A stretch of 64,000 nt of DNA. It comes from JASGDN01 sp049841275. GTDB taxonomy: Bacteria > Chloroflexota > Chloroflexia > Thermomicrobiales > UBA6265. Both the position numbers and the translations under genes were made by a program. The stretch lies in the NCBI GenBank assembly GCA_049841275.1, contig JASGDN010000036.1, forward strand, positions 15,916-79,915, read 5' to 3'. The notes below the pieces were generated by a model, which did no database searches, had not been told where the DNA came from, and was given only the letters and a program-made list of their open reading frames with translations. How positions within the stretch are numbered: position 1 is the stretch's first letter; the number at the start of each line of letters is the position of its first letter. Positions 42,704 through 51,166 of the stretch are shown here, in pieces.

Positions 42704-45418
42704 CTACAACGCGACGGTCCCCTCGTAGACGAGGTCCCGGCACCGCGCCTCGACTTCCGCCGGGTCGATGGCAAGCCGCGCCATGCCCGTCTCCTGCGCC
42801 GACTGCGCGACCGCCGCCGCGACCCGCGGCGAGACGCGCAGATCGAGGCTGTCCGGGATCAGGAACTCCGGGCTCAGCTTCTCCGCCGACACGAGGTCGG
42901 CGATGGCGTAGGCTGCCGCAATCTTCATGTCGTCGCTGATCTGCCGCGCCTTCACATCAAGCGCCCCCCGGAAGACGCCGGGGAAGGCCAGCGAGTTGTT
43001 GACCTGGTTCGGGAAATCGCTGCGCCCGGTCGCGACGGCAAACGCGCCCGCCTCCTTCGCCAGGTCGGGCATGATCTCCGGCGTCGGGTTCGCCAGCGCG
43101 AAGATCAGCGGATCGGGCGCCATCGAACGCACCATCTCCTGCGTCAGTGTGCCCGGTGCCGAGAGGCCGATGAAGACGTCCATGCCCGGCAGCACGTCCG
43201 CAAGCTTGCCCGTCTTGCCCTCGTGATTCGTCACCTCGGCGATGGCCCGCTTGGACGCGTCCATGTGACCCGGCCGGTTCGCGTAAATCGCGCCGGAACG
43301 GTCGCAGAGGATGATATCCGCCGCGCCGAGGACATTGAGCAGCTTGGCCACCGCGATCCCCGCCGCGCCCGCGCCATTGATGACGATCTTGAGGTCCTTG
43401 ATCTCGCAGTTCCGCAGCCGTGCCGCATTGATCAGCCCGGCAGCGACCACGATGGCGGTCCCGTGCTGGTCGTCGTGGAAGACCGGCATATCGAGCCGCG
43501 CCCGCAGCTTCTCCTCGATCTCGAAGCAGCGCGGCGCGGCGATGTCCTCCAGGTTGATGCCGCCGAGCGACGGCGCGATGGCCGCCACCGTCTCCACGAT
43601 ATCGTCCGGATCGCGCTCGGCCAGGCAGATCGGAAACGCTTCCACCCCGGCAAGGGTCTGGAAGAGCACCGCCTTGCCCTCCATCACCGGCAGGCCGGCG
43701 GTCGGCCCGATATCGCCGAGACCGAGCACCGCCGAACCGTCCGTCACGATGCCCACGAGGTTCCCCTTCGCCGTGAACTCCGTCACGCGGGAGACATCAT
43801 CGCGGATGACGTGCGCAGGCACGAGGGCGCGCGGCGGCACGTAGAGCAGGTTCAGGATGTGGTGGTCCTTGATGGGGATCTTGCTCCGGATCTCGAGCAC
43901 GCCGTGATTGCGCTCGCGGAGGTCGATCGCCTCCTCGCGGAAGGTACGCCCCTCCTGCCGCGTGCTCGGGCGCGCCGGATCGAGCCGCCCCTCGTACACG
44001 AACCGCCGCGTCTTTTCGGCGACCTCCTCCGGCGTCACGTCGCGCGTGGCCTCGCCGGCTTCGATCGCACCGCGCACCACCGCCGCCGCGATGGCTGGCG
44101 CCACCCGGAAGTCGAAGAGCGCCGGCACGATGTACTCCTCGTGCAACTGCTCGCCCGGCACCATATCGGCCAGCGCCCGCGCGGCATGGAGCATCATCCG
44201 CAGGCGGATGTTGCGGGAACCGCTGTCGAGCAGCCCCCGGAAGAAACCGGGGAAGACCAGCGAGACATCCATCATGTTCGCGTAGTCGGAACGCCCGGTC
44301 GCAATCACCCGGGCACCACCGGCCCGCGCCACGGACGGCAGGATTTCCGGGATCGGCACCGCCAATGCGAAGACGATCGGATCGGGCGCCATCGACCGGA
44401 TCATCGCCTCGGTCACGATGTCGCCCGTGGAGAGCCCCACGAAGACATCCGCGCCCACCAGCATGTCGCTCAGCGACCCCTGCTGCTGCGACCCGTTCGT
44501 CTCCTTGGCGACGTAAGACTTCGCCCAGTTCATGCGCTCGCCACGGCTGCGGTAGATCGCCCCGGCACGGTCGCAGACGACAAGGTTCTTCACGCCGGCC
44601 CGCACGAGCAGGCGGGCGACACCGATCCCGGCGATACCCGCGCCACTGAGCACGACCTTGACCTTGTCGAGGTCCTTTCCCACCACCTTCAACGCGTTGT
44701 AGAGCGCGCCAAGCACGAGGATGGCCGTGCCGTGGTGCTGGTTGGAGAAGACCGGGATATCCGCGCCCTTGTCGAGGTTGTCGGCGATGGTGAAGGCGCG
44801 CGGCGAGGAAATGTCGTCGAGGCAGATCGCCCCGAAGGTCGGCGCAATGGCGATACCGGTCTCCACGATCTCCCCGGCATCCGTGGTGTTGACGCAAATC
44901 GGCACCGCATCGACCCCGGCGAACGTCTTGAAGATGACGCTCTTGCCCTCGGCCACCGGCAGCTCGGCCTCCGGCGGCCCTCCTTCGCGGCCGAAGAGGT
45001 CGGAGCCATCGGAGAGGATGGCAACCGTGTTGCCACGGCAGGTGAGGTCGTAGGAACGCCCGAGGTCATGATGGATGGCCATGCAGGCTTCCGCCACACC
45101 CGGCGTGTAGACGAGCGAGAGCATCGCCCGGTCGCGCACCGGCACCTTGGACGCGACGCCGATCAGGCCGCGATAGCGGCGGCGATAGTCGAGCCCTTCG
45201 TCGTTCTCGTCGTAGACGAAGGTCCCTTCCGGCATCGACGCAGGTGTGCCATTCCGGCGCAGGACGAAGGAGATGGGAGCATCGCTGCGGTCGGTGAAGG
45301 CGTCATCCGCCAGTTCGGCGGTCTCGTCGATGCCCATCGGGGGAGCATCCTCGCCTGACACGACGGAATCATCCGTCACGAGCACCGATGTCTCCTGCTC
45401 CGGTGTTGAGCGAGTCAT
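42704..45418 (-). CDS. Tandem malic enzyme (two fused copies)
   Basis: 904 aa, about twice a bacterial malic enzyme unit. Copy 1 spans residues about 80-475, copy 2 about 505-890. Copy 2 keeps the catalytic set: Tyr526, Lys582 (MEGKAVLF), metal ligands Glu624-Asp625 (INLEDIAAP), FHDDQHGTA (647-655), FALANPTPEI and NNSLAFPGVFRG. Its Tyr loop is changed from YTPGVA to YVPPRA. Copy 1 keeps VYTPGVA and GAGIAGIGVA but has DD for ED, FSNQHHGTA for FHDDQHGTA, ALAVPIPEI for ALANPTPEI, and DVSLVFPG for NNSLAFPG. So copy 1 has lost metal and substrate ligands. Malic enzyme converts malate to pyruvate and CO2 with NAD(P). Copy 2 is probably the active half and copy 1 a structural or regulatory half. Confidence 0.92.
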   Translation of the reverse strand: MTRSTPEQETSVLVTDDSVVSGEDAPPMGIDETAELADDAFTDRSDAPISFVLRRNGTPASMPEGTFVYDENDEGLDYRRRYRGLIGVASKVPVRDRAMLSLVYTPGVAEACMAIHHDLGRSYDLTCRGNTVAILSDGSDLFGREGGPPEAELPVAEGKSVIFKTFAGVDAVPICVNTTDAGEIVETGIAIAPTFGAICLDDISSPRAFTIADNLDKGADIPVFSNQHHGTAILVLGALYNALKVVGKDLDKVKVVLSGAGIAGIGVARLLVRAGVKNLVVCDRAGAIYRSRGERMNWAKSYVAKETNGSQQQGSLSDMLVGADVFVGLSTGDIVTEAMIRSMAPDPIVFALAVPIPEILPSVARAGGARVIATGRSDYANMMDVSLVFPGFFRGLLDSGSRNIRLRMMLHAARALADMVPGEQLHEEYIVPALFDFRVAPAIAAAVVRGAIEAGEATRDVTPEEVAEKTRRFVYEGRLDPARPSTRQEGRTFREEAIDLRERNHGVLEIRSKIPIKDHHILNLLYVPPRALVPAHVIRDDVSRVTEFTAKGNLVGIVTDGSAVLGLGDIGPTAGLPVMEGKAVLFQTLAGVEAFPICLAERDPDDIVETVAAIAPSLGGINLEDIAAPRCFEIEEKLRARLDMPVFHDDQHGTAIVVAAGLINAARLRNCEIKDLKIVINGAGAAGIAVAKLLNVLGAADIILCDRSGAIYANRPGHMDASKRAIAEVTNHEGKTGKLADVLPGMDVFIGLSAPGTLTQEMVRSMAPDPLIFALANPTPEIMPDLAKEAGAFAVATGRSDFPNQVNNSLAFPGVFRGALDVKARQISDDMKIAAAYAIADLVSAEKLSPEFLIPDSLDLRVSPRVAAAVAQSAQETGMARLAIDPAEVEARCRDLVYEGTVAL

Positions 45419-45667
45419 CTCCGGTCACCTCACTGGGGTTGTGTGTCCGATACGGGACGCAGACTGACCGGGAAGCCCGTCGCCGACGGGTCCCGGCGAA
45501 GCACGGCCGGCGGACAGAGGACGTCGCACCCGGACGGCTTCGGATGCGCGTAGTCTACACCAGACACAAAGCGAGGCTCCTGAATTCGTGCATAACGCAC
45601 AAGACCGCGCCACCCCAGACGGAGTGACGCGGTCCTGCACAATGGCCCGCCCGATACCGGGCTGCCG

Positions 45668-46282
45668 CTACCTGGCCGGCGAGGCCGTGGCCTCTGGCGA
45701 GGTGTGCGGCGTGCTCTCCGGGGATGCGGCCGGCGACGCTGCCGGTGAGGCCGCTGGCGATGCGACCGGCGTTCCGATCTGGGACGGCGCCGGGGTCGAG
45801 CCCGTGTCAACCGAGCCGATCACGGGCGCAACCTGCGTGGCCTCCTCGGGCGACGCAACGGGTGTTCCGATCCCGGACGGCGCTGGCGTCGATCCCGTCG
45901 TCTCAGGCGTCCCGAGGACAGGCCCGACAACTGCGGTCGCCGATGCATTCGCGGTCACCGGGGTTCCCCCCACGGGGCTTCCAGTGAACACCTCGGCGGT
46001 AGCCAGATTGGATGCCGGCGTACTTGCCCCGGTTACCGCTGGCGAGCCCTGTGCCTCGGGAGTCGAACCGCCCACCTCCGGAGTCGAAACCGTGGCCGGG
46101 GCCTCGGTCGGTGGGCTTGTCGGCACTTCGGTCGGCGCGCTCACCTCGGTCGGCGCCGGGGTCGGCGTCTTGTCCTTGTCCGAGCCACCGCCGCAGCTCA
46201 CCAGCAACAGCGTGCTCAGGCTCAGCGCCCCCACGCCGAGCGCGCGTCGAACGCCGGTCGGTTGTCGTGTCCATGCACCCAT
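45668..46282 (-). CDS. Low-complexity lipoprotein
   Basis: 204 aa from the ATG at 46282 with AAGGAG upstream. The N-terminus is a lipoprotein signal ending in LLLVSCGGG, with the Cys as the lipidation site. The rest is a repetitive Thr/Pro/Ala/Ser/Gly chain, including two near-copies of TGSTPAPSxIGTPVASP and a run of AASP units. No folded domain is seen. It may be a surface spacer or glycosylated coat protein. It is oppositely oriented to the phosphatase gene, with 330 bases between. Confidence 0.7.
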   Translation of the reverse strand: MGAWTRQPTGVRRALGVGALSLSTLLLVSCGGGSDKDKTPTPAPTEVSAPTEVPTSPPTEAPATVSTPEVGGSTPEAQGSPAVTGASTPASNLATAEVFTGSPVGGTPVTANASATAVVGPVLGTPETTGSTPAPSGIGTPVASPEEATQVAPVIGSVDTGSTPAPSQIGTPVASPAASPAASPAASPESTPHTSPEATASPAR

Positions 46283-46614
46283 CAACCCGTTCTCCTTCAC
46301 ACAAGCATCGTGACCGTGGCAAAACGGTCCTTGCGAATGCAGCAATCGTCATGCGGTCCGGCAAGGGGATGCTCCATCACCGAAAACACAACGACTCACC
46401 CATTGCAACATGAGGGCCACTGGACATCTGCCCGGTCATGACCCTCCGCCTGTATACGTCGCGATCCCACTTCCGGTCTTCCCAAGGCGTGCGTTTGCAG
46501 CATGTCCCTTGCTCCCGGCCAACCGAGCCAGTACCCTGCGCTCCTATTGGACGTCGTGGATCGGGGAGTCGCCCCCGAGCCGGCCGTGGCCGACATCATG
46601 AGGAGCAACCACCT
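46283..46614. other. Gene-free intergenic stretch
   Basis: 332 bases between divergent genes, presumably holding both promoters. No consensus promoter, RNA or repeat was identified with confidence. Confidence 0.4.
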
Positions 46615-47517
46615 GTGGGATTCGTACTCCAACCAGGCACCCGCTACGATCGGGAACTCGCCGTGGCCATCGAAGCTGCCCAGGGAGCATCCGCCGCGAT
46701 CCTCCCTTTCTACGAGCAGCACACCGCCCAGACCTACACCAAGGGTGACGGCTCGCCGGTGACCGACGCGGATTTGGCCTCCGACGCCTTCATCCAGAAG
46801 ACGATCCACGCCGCCTTCCCGGACGACGCGATCCTGACCGAGGAGGGCGCCAAGGACATCGCTCGCGTCGACAACCCGCGTTGCTGGATCGCCGACCCGC
46901 TGGATGGCACCGCCCAGTTCGTCGCCGGCACCGACCGCTTCGAGGTCCTGATCGCGCTGGTGGAGCGTGGACGCCCAGTGGTCGCGGTCAGCGCCCATCC
47001 CCCCTCCGGACTCCTTCATGCGGCCATCGCTGGCGCTGGCGCGTGGATCATCCTCAATGATGAGGTCGAGCCCTTCCGGATCACGCCCTCGCAGGAGCCG
47101 CCGCGTATCGTCTCGTCCAAGTGGTATCGGGGCCGGGAAGGCCGCGAGCAGATTCTCGCCGCTGCCGCCCGGCTCGGGGCAGCGGAACCGCCGATCATGG
47201 AGATCGGGTTCCAGCCGCGCGCCTTCGACGATTCGGTCCGCACCTACGATGTCTTTCTCGGGCTTTGGCCGGACGATATGGCCTCCATCGCCCAGGAATG
47301 GGATGTTGCGGCATCCGACCTGATCGTGAACGAGGCAGGTGGCCGCCTCACCGACTTCTGGGGCCGCCCTCACCAATACAACAAGCGCGACACCGGCATT
47401 GTCGGAGGACTCCTCGCGGTTGCCGACGCCCCTACGCACCAGCGGGTGCTGGACGCCTTCGGGACGATTCGCCCCGAAACTCCTCCCGCCAGCGAGGGCG
47501 CCGAACCGGGAAGCTGA
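46615..47517 (+). CDS. Inositol monophosphatase-family phosphatase
   Basis: 300 aa from a GTG at 46615, supported by GAGGAG nine bases upstream. The Mg-dependent Li-sensitive phosphatase motifs are present: GSPVTDADLASDAFI, ILTEEGAKD (metal Glu), CWIADPLDGTAQFVAG (DPLDGT core) and EWDVAASDLIVNEAGGRLTDFWG (the WDxAA metal Asp). Substrates in the family include inositol-1-phosphate, histidinol phosphate, PAP and fructose-1,6-bisphosphate. The sequence does not choose among them. It ends at a bidirectional terminator shared with nagB. Confidence 0.9.
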   Translation: MGFVLQPGTRYDRELAVAIEAAQGASAAILPFYEQHTAQTYTKGDGSPVTDADLASDAFIQKTIHAAFPDDAILTEEGAKDIARVDNPRCWIADPLDGTAQFVAGTDRFEVLIALVERGRPVVAVSAHPPSGLLHAAIAGAGAWIILNDEVEPFRITPSQEPPRIVSSKWYRGREGREQILAAAARLGAAEPPIMEIGFQPRAFDDSVRTYDVFLGLWPDDMASIAQEWDVAASDLIVNEAGGRLTDFWGRPHQYNKRDTGIVGGLLAVADAPTHQRVLDAFGTIRPETPPASEGAEPGS

Positions 47518-47538
47518 GCCAGGTGATCCGCCGCATAC

Positions 47539-47589
47539 ACGACATGGCACAGCGCCAATCCTAATCGGATCGGCGCCGTGCCATGTCGT
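47539..47589. terminator. Bidirectional terminator hairpin
   Basis: An 18-position stem (47539-47556 with 47572-47589, one mismatch) with a 15-base loop, between converging genes. Confidence 0.8.
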
Positions 47590-47615
47590 TCGGCAGGATG
47601 TCAGAACATATATGC

Positions 47616-48386
47616 CTACGCGCTGAGCTTCGACGCCGCGCCCTGATCGAGGATGACCTCCAGCCGCTCGCCCGCACGCCGGAGGAACGATCCCGGCACG
47701 TCAGTCGTCTCCAGTCCTTCCAGCGACGCACGGACGATCTCCGCCTTGCTCTCACCAGACGCAATCAGCACGATACGCTTCGCCTGCAGGATCGTCCCCA
47801 GGCCGATCGTCATCGCCTGCGCCGGGATGTCCGCCCGGCCATCCCAATAGGCCGCCGATTGCGTACGGGTGGCGGGCTGCAAGTCCACTACGCGCGTCGG
47901 GTCGTCCGGTCCGGAACCCGGCTCATTGAAGCCGATATGACCGTTCGGACCGAGACCGACCACGGCGAGTTCCAGTCCGCCAAAATGAGCGATCTCTCGA
48001 TCGTAGCCCGTCGCCGCGGCCTGCGGGTCCTCCGCCGCGGTGGGCACGTAGTGGACATTCGCCTCCGGCAGCTTCGCCGGTTCGAGGAAGACCTGCTTCA
48101 GCCAGCGGGTGAGACTCGCCTCATCCTCCGGCGTCGAGCCAAGATAATCGTCGAGGCAGAAGAACTGCGCCTGCGAGAAGTCGAGCTCGCCCGCATCGAT
48201 CCGGCGCACCAGCTCGCGATACATCCCCAGGGGTGTGTCCCCTGTCGGCAGGGTGAGCGCCGCACCTGGCGTGCGCATCAGTGTCTCGGACACAGCGTCC
48301 GCCGCCAATGCGCTCAGCAAGTCGTAGCTGTCGACAACCGTCAGCGTGTAGCGCCGCGCCGCGCCAGACAGGGTTTCGGAGGCCAT
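47616..48386 (-). CDS. nagB: Glucosamine-6-phosphate deaminase
   Basis: 256 aa. NagB/RpiA/DevB fold: LTLPTGDTPLGMYRELVR (phosphate loop), AQFFCLDDYLG (catalytic Asp region) and LAVVGLGPNGHIGFNEPGSG, the highly specific NagB signature with the catalytic His. It ends with MTIGLGTILQAKRIVLIASGESKAEIV, also typical. The enzyme converts glucosamine-6-phosphate to fructose-6-phosphate and ammonia in the cytoplasm, the last step of amino-sugar breakdown. No nagA is adjacent. 6-Phosphogluconolactonase is the alternative in this superfamily but the signature favours NagB. Confidence 0.92.
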   Translation of the reverse strand: MASETLSGAARRYTLTVVDSYDLLSALAADAVSETLMRTPGAALTLPTGDTPLGMYRELVRRIDAGELDFSQAQFFCLDDYLGSTPEDEASLTRWLKQVFLEPAKLPEANVHYVPTAAEDPQAAATGYDREIAHFGGLELAVVGLGPNGHIGFNEPGSGPDDPTRVVDLQPATRTQSAAYWDGRADIPAQAMTIGLGTILQAKRIVLIASGESKAEIVRASLEGLETTDVPGSFLRRAGERLEVILDQGAASKLSA

Positions 48387-48539
48387 CGCGTATCATCCCA
48401 TCGGCGACTTCGCCACTGCGTCATCGAATCGGGCGAGGCGACCCGTCGTCGCCTGCCACATCCCGCATCCATTCTACCGAAATGCCCGGCGCCGTGACCC
48501 GCAATGGGCTGCACCACGCCGGTCAGGGAGCTTTCCGCC

Positions 48540-49667
48540 ATGCCGACCATCGCCGATGCGCTTGCGCTCACCGAACGCTGGGTGGAGGATGGCGCCGTCC
48601 ACGGCGTTGCGACCGCTGTCTGGCACCGTGGTGCGGTCGTCGCATCCCACCAGACCGGCGAGGCTGCGCCCGGCATCCCGGTCCAGGAGGACACGCTCTT
48701 CGCACTCGCCTCGGTCTCCAAACCGTTCACCGCCGCCGCCGTGATGCGCCTCGTTTCGCGTGGCGACCTCCATCTCGACCTGCCGGTTTCACTCCAGCTT
48801 CCCGCCTTCGGCGAGGTGGACGATCCCTTCGCGGACGATGTGATTCCCCAGCTGGAAGCGTTGCGCGACCGCATCACGATCCGCCAATTGCTCTCGCATA
48901 CGGCGGGCCTGCCGGAAAACGCCGGGGTAAAACGCCTGCGCATGAGCGACCAACCGCCATTGGAGCAAATGCTGGACATCATGTGCGGGGTGCCGCTCCA
49001 GGACGCTCCTGGCGAGATGCTCCGGTACTCGAATGTCGGTCCCGCCGTCGCCGCCCGCGCCGCCGAGTACGCCACGAGCCTCCCGTTCCACACCATGTTG
49101 CGCGAGGAAGTCCTCGTGCCATGGGGTCTCACCGACCTCCATCCCACCGTCGATGCATCCCTGAACGGCCGACTCGCCATCGTGCAGGACCCGTCGGCGG
49201 AAGGCACCCCGACCGAGGGGTACAACAGCGTGTGGTGGCGAAGCCTCGGCATTCCGTGGGGAGGATATTACGGAACCACCGAGGATGTCGTCCGCTTCGC
49301 CGCCTCGTTCCTCCCCGGTTCGGATCTGCCGCTGGACCGCGACATCGCCGACGAGATGGTGACGGACCAGGCGCACGGCGTTGCGGGCGGCGTCTTCTCG
49401 GCTGGCATTCGCTGGCAGACGGCCTTCTGGGGACTCGGTTGGGAGGTAAAGGGAACGAAGCTCCGCCACTGGACCGGCACGCTCACCTCGCCTGCCACCT
49501 TCTGCCACTGGGGCCAGAGCGGCACCCTGATGTGGGCCGATCCCACCCGAGACCTGGCCGTCGCGATCCTCGGGAACCGGACCGTGTTGAAGAAGGCATG
49601 GCCCCTGAATCCGCCGCGGTGGGCCGAGCTGAGCGATGCCATCGTCACGAGCATCGACGCCGGCTAA
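48540..49667 (+). CDS. Serine hydrolase, class C beta-lactamase family
   Basis: 375 aa from the ATG at 48540 with AGGGAG nine bases upstream. The three penicillin-binding motifs are in order: SVSK (FALASVSKPFTAAAVMRL), the YxN motif in MLRYSNVGPAVAARAAEYA, and HxG near the end (FCHWGQSGTLMWADP). No signal peptide is visible, so it may act in the cytoplasm as an esterase rather than a lactamase. Family relatives include esterase EstB and D-aminopeptidases. It is transcribed alone, divergent from nagB. Confidence 0.88.
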   Translation: MPTIADALALTERWVEDGAVHGVATAVWHRGAVVASHQTGEAAPGIPVQEDTLFALASVSKPFTAAAVMRLVSRGDLHLDLPVSLQLPAFGEVDDPFADDVIPQLEALRDRITIRQLLSHTAGLPENAGVKRLRMSDQPPLEQMLDIMCGVPLQDAPGEMLRYSNVGPAVAARAAEYATSLPFHTMLREEVLVPWGLTDLHPTVDASLNGRLAIVQDPSAEGTPTEGYNSVWWRSLGIPWGGYYGTTEDVVRFAASFLPGSDLPLDRDIADEMVTDQAHGVAGGVFSAGIRWQTAFWGLGWEVKGTKLRHWTGTLTSPATFCHWGQSGTLMWADPTRDLAVAILGNRTVLKKAWPLNPPRWAELSDAIVTSIDAG

Positions 49668-49829
49668 CGCCAGGGCAGCGTCGACGATCGCGCCAGCAAG
49701 TCCCGCGCTCCGGCTACGATCTCCGGAGACCACCGACTGCGATCGCGATCCGGTGTCGTATCCTGTTGGGCAGCACGTCGCCCGCACCATCGGTCTTCGG
49801 AATCCCTACGCTCGAGGAGCAAGTCGTCG

Positions 49830-51053
49830 ATGGCCCACTCTCCCCGCCCATCCGCTACCCGCTCGCACAATCCAGAACCGGCAGCATTGGACCGCAACGG
49901 ACCACGCGGCAGCCGGATGGGTCTGGTCGCCTTCGCGATCATCCTCACCCTCGCCACCATCGCCGTCCCATTCTCCGGCGTCGCCTCGACCTCCCGGGCC
50001 GGCGATGCCATCTCCGTGCCATCCACGGAGACCATCGCCGGCGATCTCAACGCCGCCGGCCGGACCGTCCGTATCGAGGGAATCGTGGAAGGCGACGCGA
50101 ACATCGCTGCCGTCGAGGTCCACATTCCTGGCCGCATCGACCGTTCCGCCGCCATCGCCGCCGCGCGGGGAGACATCACCGGCGCCATCGGTGGCTCGTT
50201 GCGGATCGCCAGCGGCAACCTCGAAATCCGGGGCACCATCAGCGGCAGCCTGATCGTCCTGGCCGGAAACGTCACCATCCCCAGCCAGGCCCGCATCCAG
50301 GGCGATGTCCTGATCTACGGCGGCCAGGTCGATATCCGGGGCACGGTGGGCGGCAACATCACGGTCAACGCCGGAAACGTCACCCTGGGCGGCCAGATCG
50401 GGGGAAACGTGGACGCATCGATCAGCCAGTTGAACCTGCTGGACACCGCCAGGATCGGCGGCAAGCTCACCTACACGAGCCAGCAGACCGCCGATGTCGC
50501 CCCGAATGCGATCGTCACCGGCGGAACCACCCACGACAAGCCGCTGAGCATCACCTCCCCGCTCGGCCTCTTCAACAGCCTGCTGAAGGTCGTCTGGGCG
50601 CTGATCTGCGGCGCATTCCTCGTGGCGATCGCCCCGCGCGCCGCCTCCGCCATCGGCAAGGCCGGTCGCCGCATCCTGCCCGCTGCCGGGCTGGGCCTGG
50701 CCGGAATGATCCTCGGCCCGATCGTCGTGGTGATCCTGATCGTGACCCTGATCGGTCTTCCGGCCGGCATGATCCTGCTCGGAGGCTACCTGATCGTCCT
50801 CTACCTCTCCCAGGTCGTGGTCGGCATCGTGATCGGGCGCGCCATCCTCTCCGGCCGCTGGGACGACGGCAGCCGGGGCTTCTACCTGCTGGCCATGACG
50901 CTCGGTGTCGTCATCATCTCGGCGCTGCGGTTCATTCCACTGCCCTACATCGGTGGCGCGGTAAGCCTGCTGATCTCCATCTGGGGTGTAGGCACGGTGC
51001 TGCTGCTGCTGGCCCGCCTGCGGCCGGCTTCGGTCCTCGCCTCGCAACCCTGA
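49830..51053 (+). CDS. Bactofilin-like beta-helix membrane protein
   Basis: 407 aa. A TM or signal segment at residues 30-50 (GLVAFAIILTLATIAVPFSG) is followed by about 180 residues of a regular beta-helical repeat: AGDLNAAGRTVRIEGIVEGDANIAA, GDITGAIGGSLRIASGNLEIRGTISGSLIVLAGNVTI and VDIRGTVGGNITVNAGNVTLGG. This is the polymer-forming bactofilin pattern, here placed outside the membrane. The C-terminal 150 residues hold about four or five TM helices. The combination, signal, beta-helix and TM bundle, is known from uncharacterised envelope proteins. A very strong terminator follows. Confidence 0.82.
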   Translation: MAHSPRPSATRSHNPEPAALDRNGPRGSRMGLVAFAIILTLATIAVPFSGVASTSRAGDAISVPSTETIAGDLNAAGRTVRIEGIVEGDANIAAVEVHIPGRIDRSAAIAAARGDITGAIGGSLRIASGNLEIRGTISGSLIVLAGNVTIPSQARIQGDVLIYGGQVDIRGTVGGNITVNAGNVTLGGQIGGNVDASISQLNLLDTARIGGKLTYTSQQTADVAPNAIVTGGTTHDKPLSITSPLGLFNSLLKVVWALICGAFLVAIAPRAASAIGKAGRRILPAAGLGLAGMILGPIVVVILIVTLIGLPAGMILLGGYLIVLYLSQVVVGIVIGRAILSGRWDDGSRGFYLLAMTLGVVIISALRFIPLPYIGGAVSLLISIWGVGTVLLLLARLRPASVLASQP

Positions 51054-51068
51054 CCGCTTCAGAGCCTG

Positions 51069-51110
51069 AACACCCAAGGGAATCGCCGAATGGCGATTCC
51101 CTTGGGTGTT
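51069..51110. terminator. Bidirectional terminator hairpin
   Basis: A perfect 19-bp stem (51069-51087 with 51092-51110) and a 4-base loop, between converging genes. Confidence 0.85.
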
Positions 51111-51166
51111 CTTCGCATACATTCCGTCACGCTTGGGGCAGGCGCCGAAGCCTAGCTCCAGCGTCG

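Noticed and set aside
43223..45358. A 711-codon plus-strand frame antisense to the malic enzyme
   Set aside because: Composition (His, Arg, Asp rich) and lack of any motif mark it as the antisense shadow of a well-identified gene.
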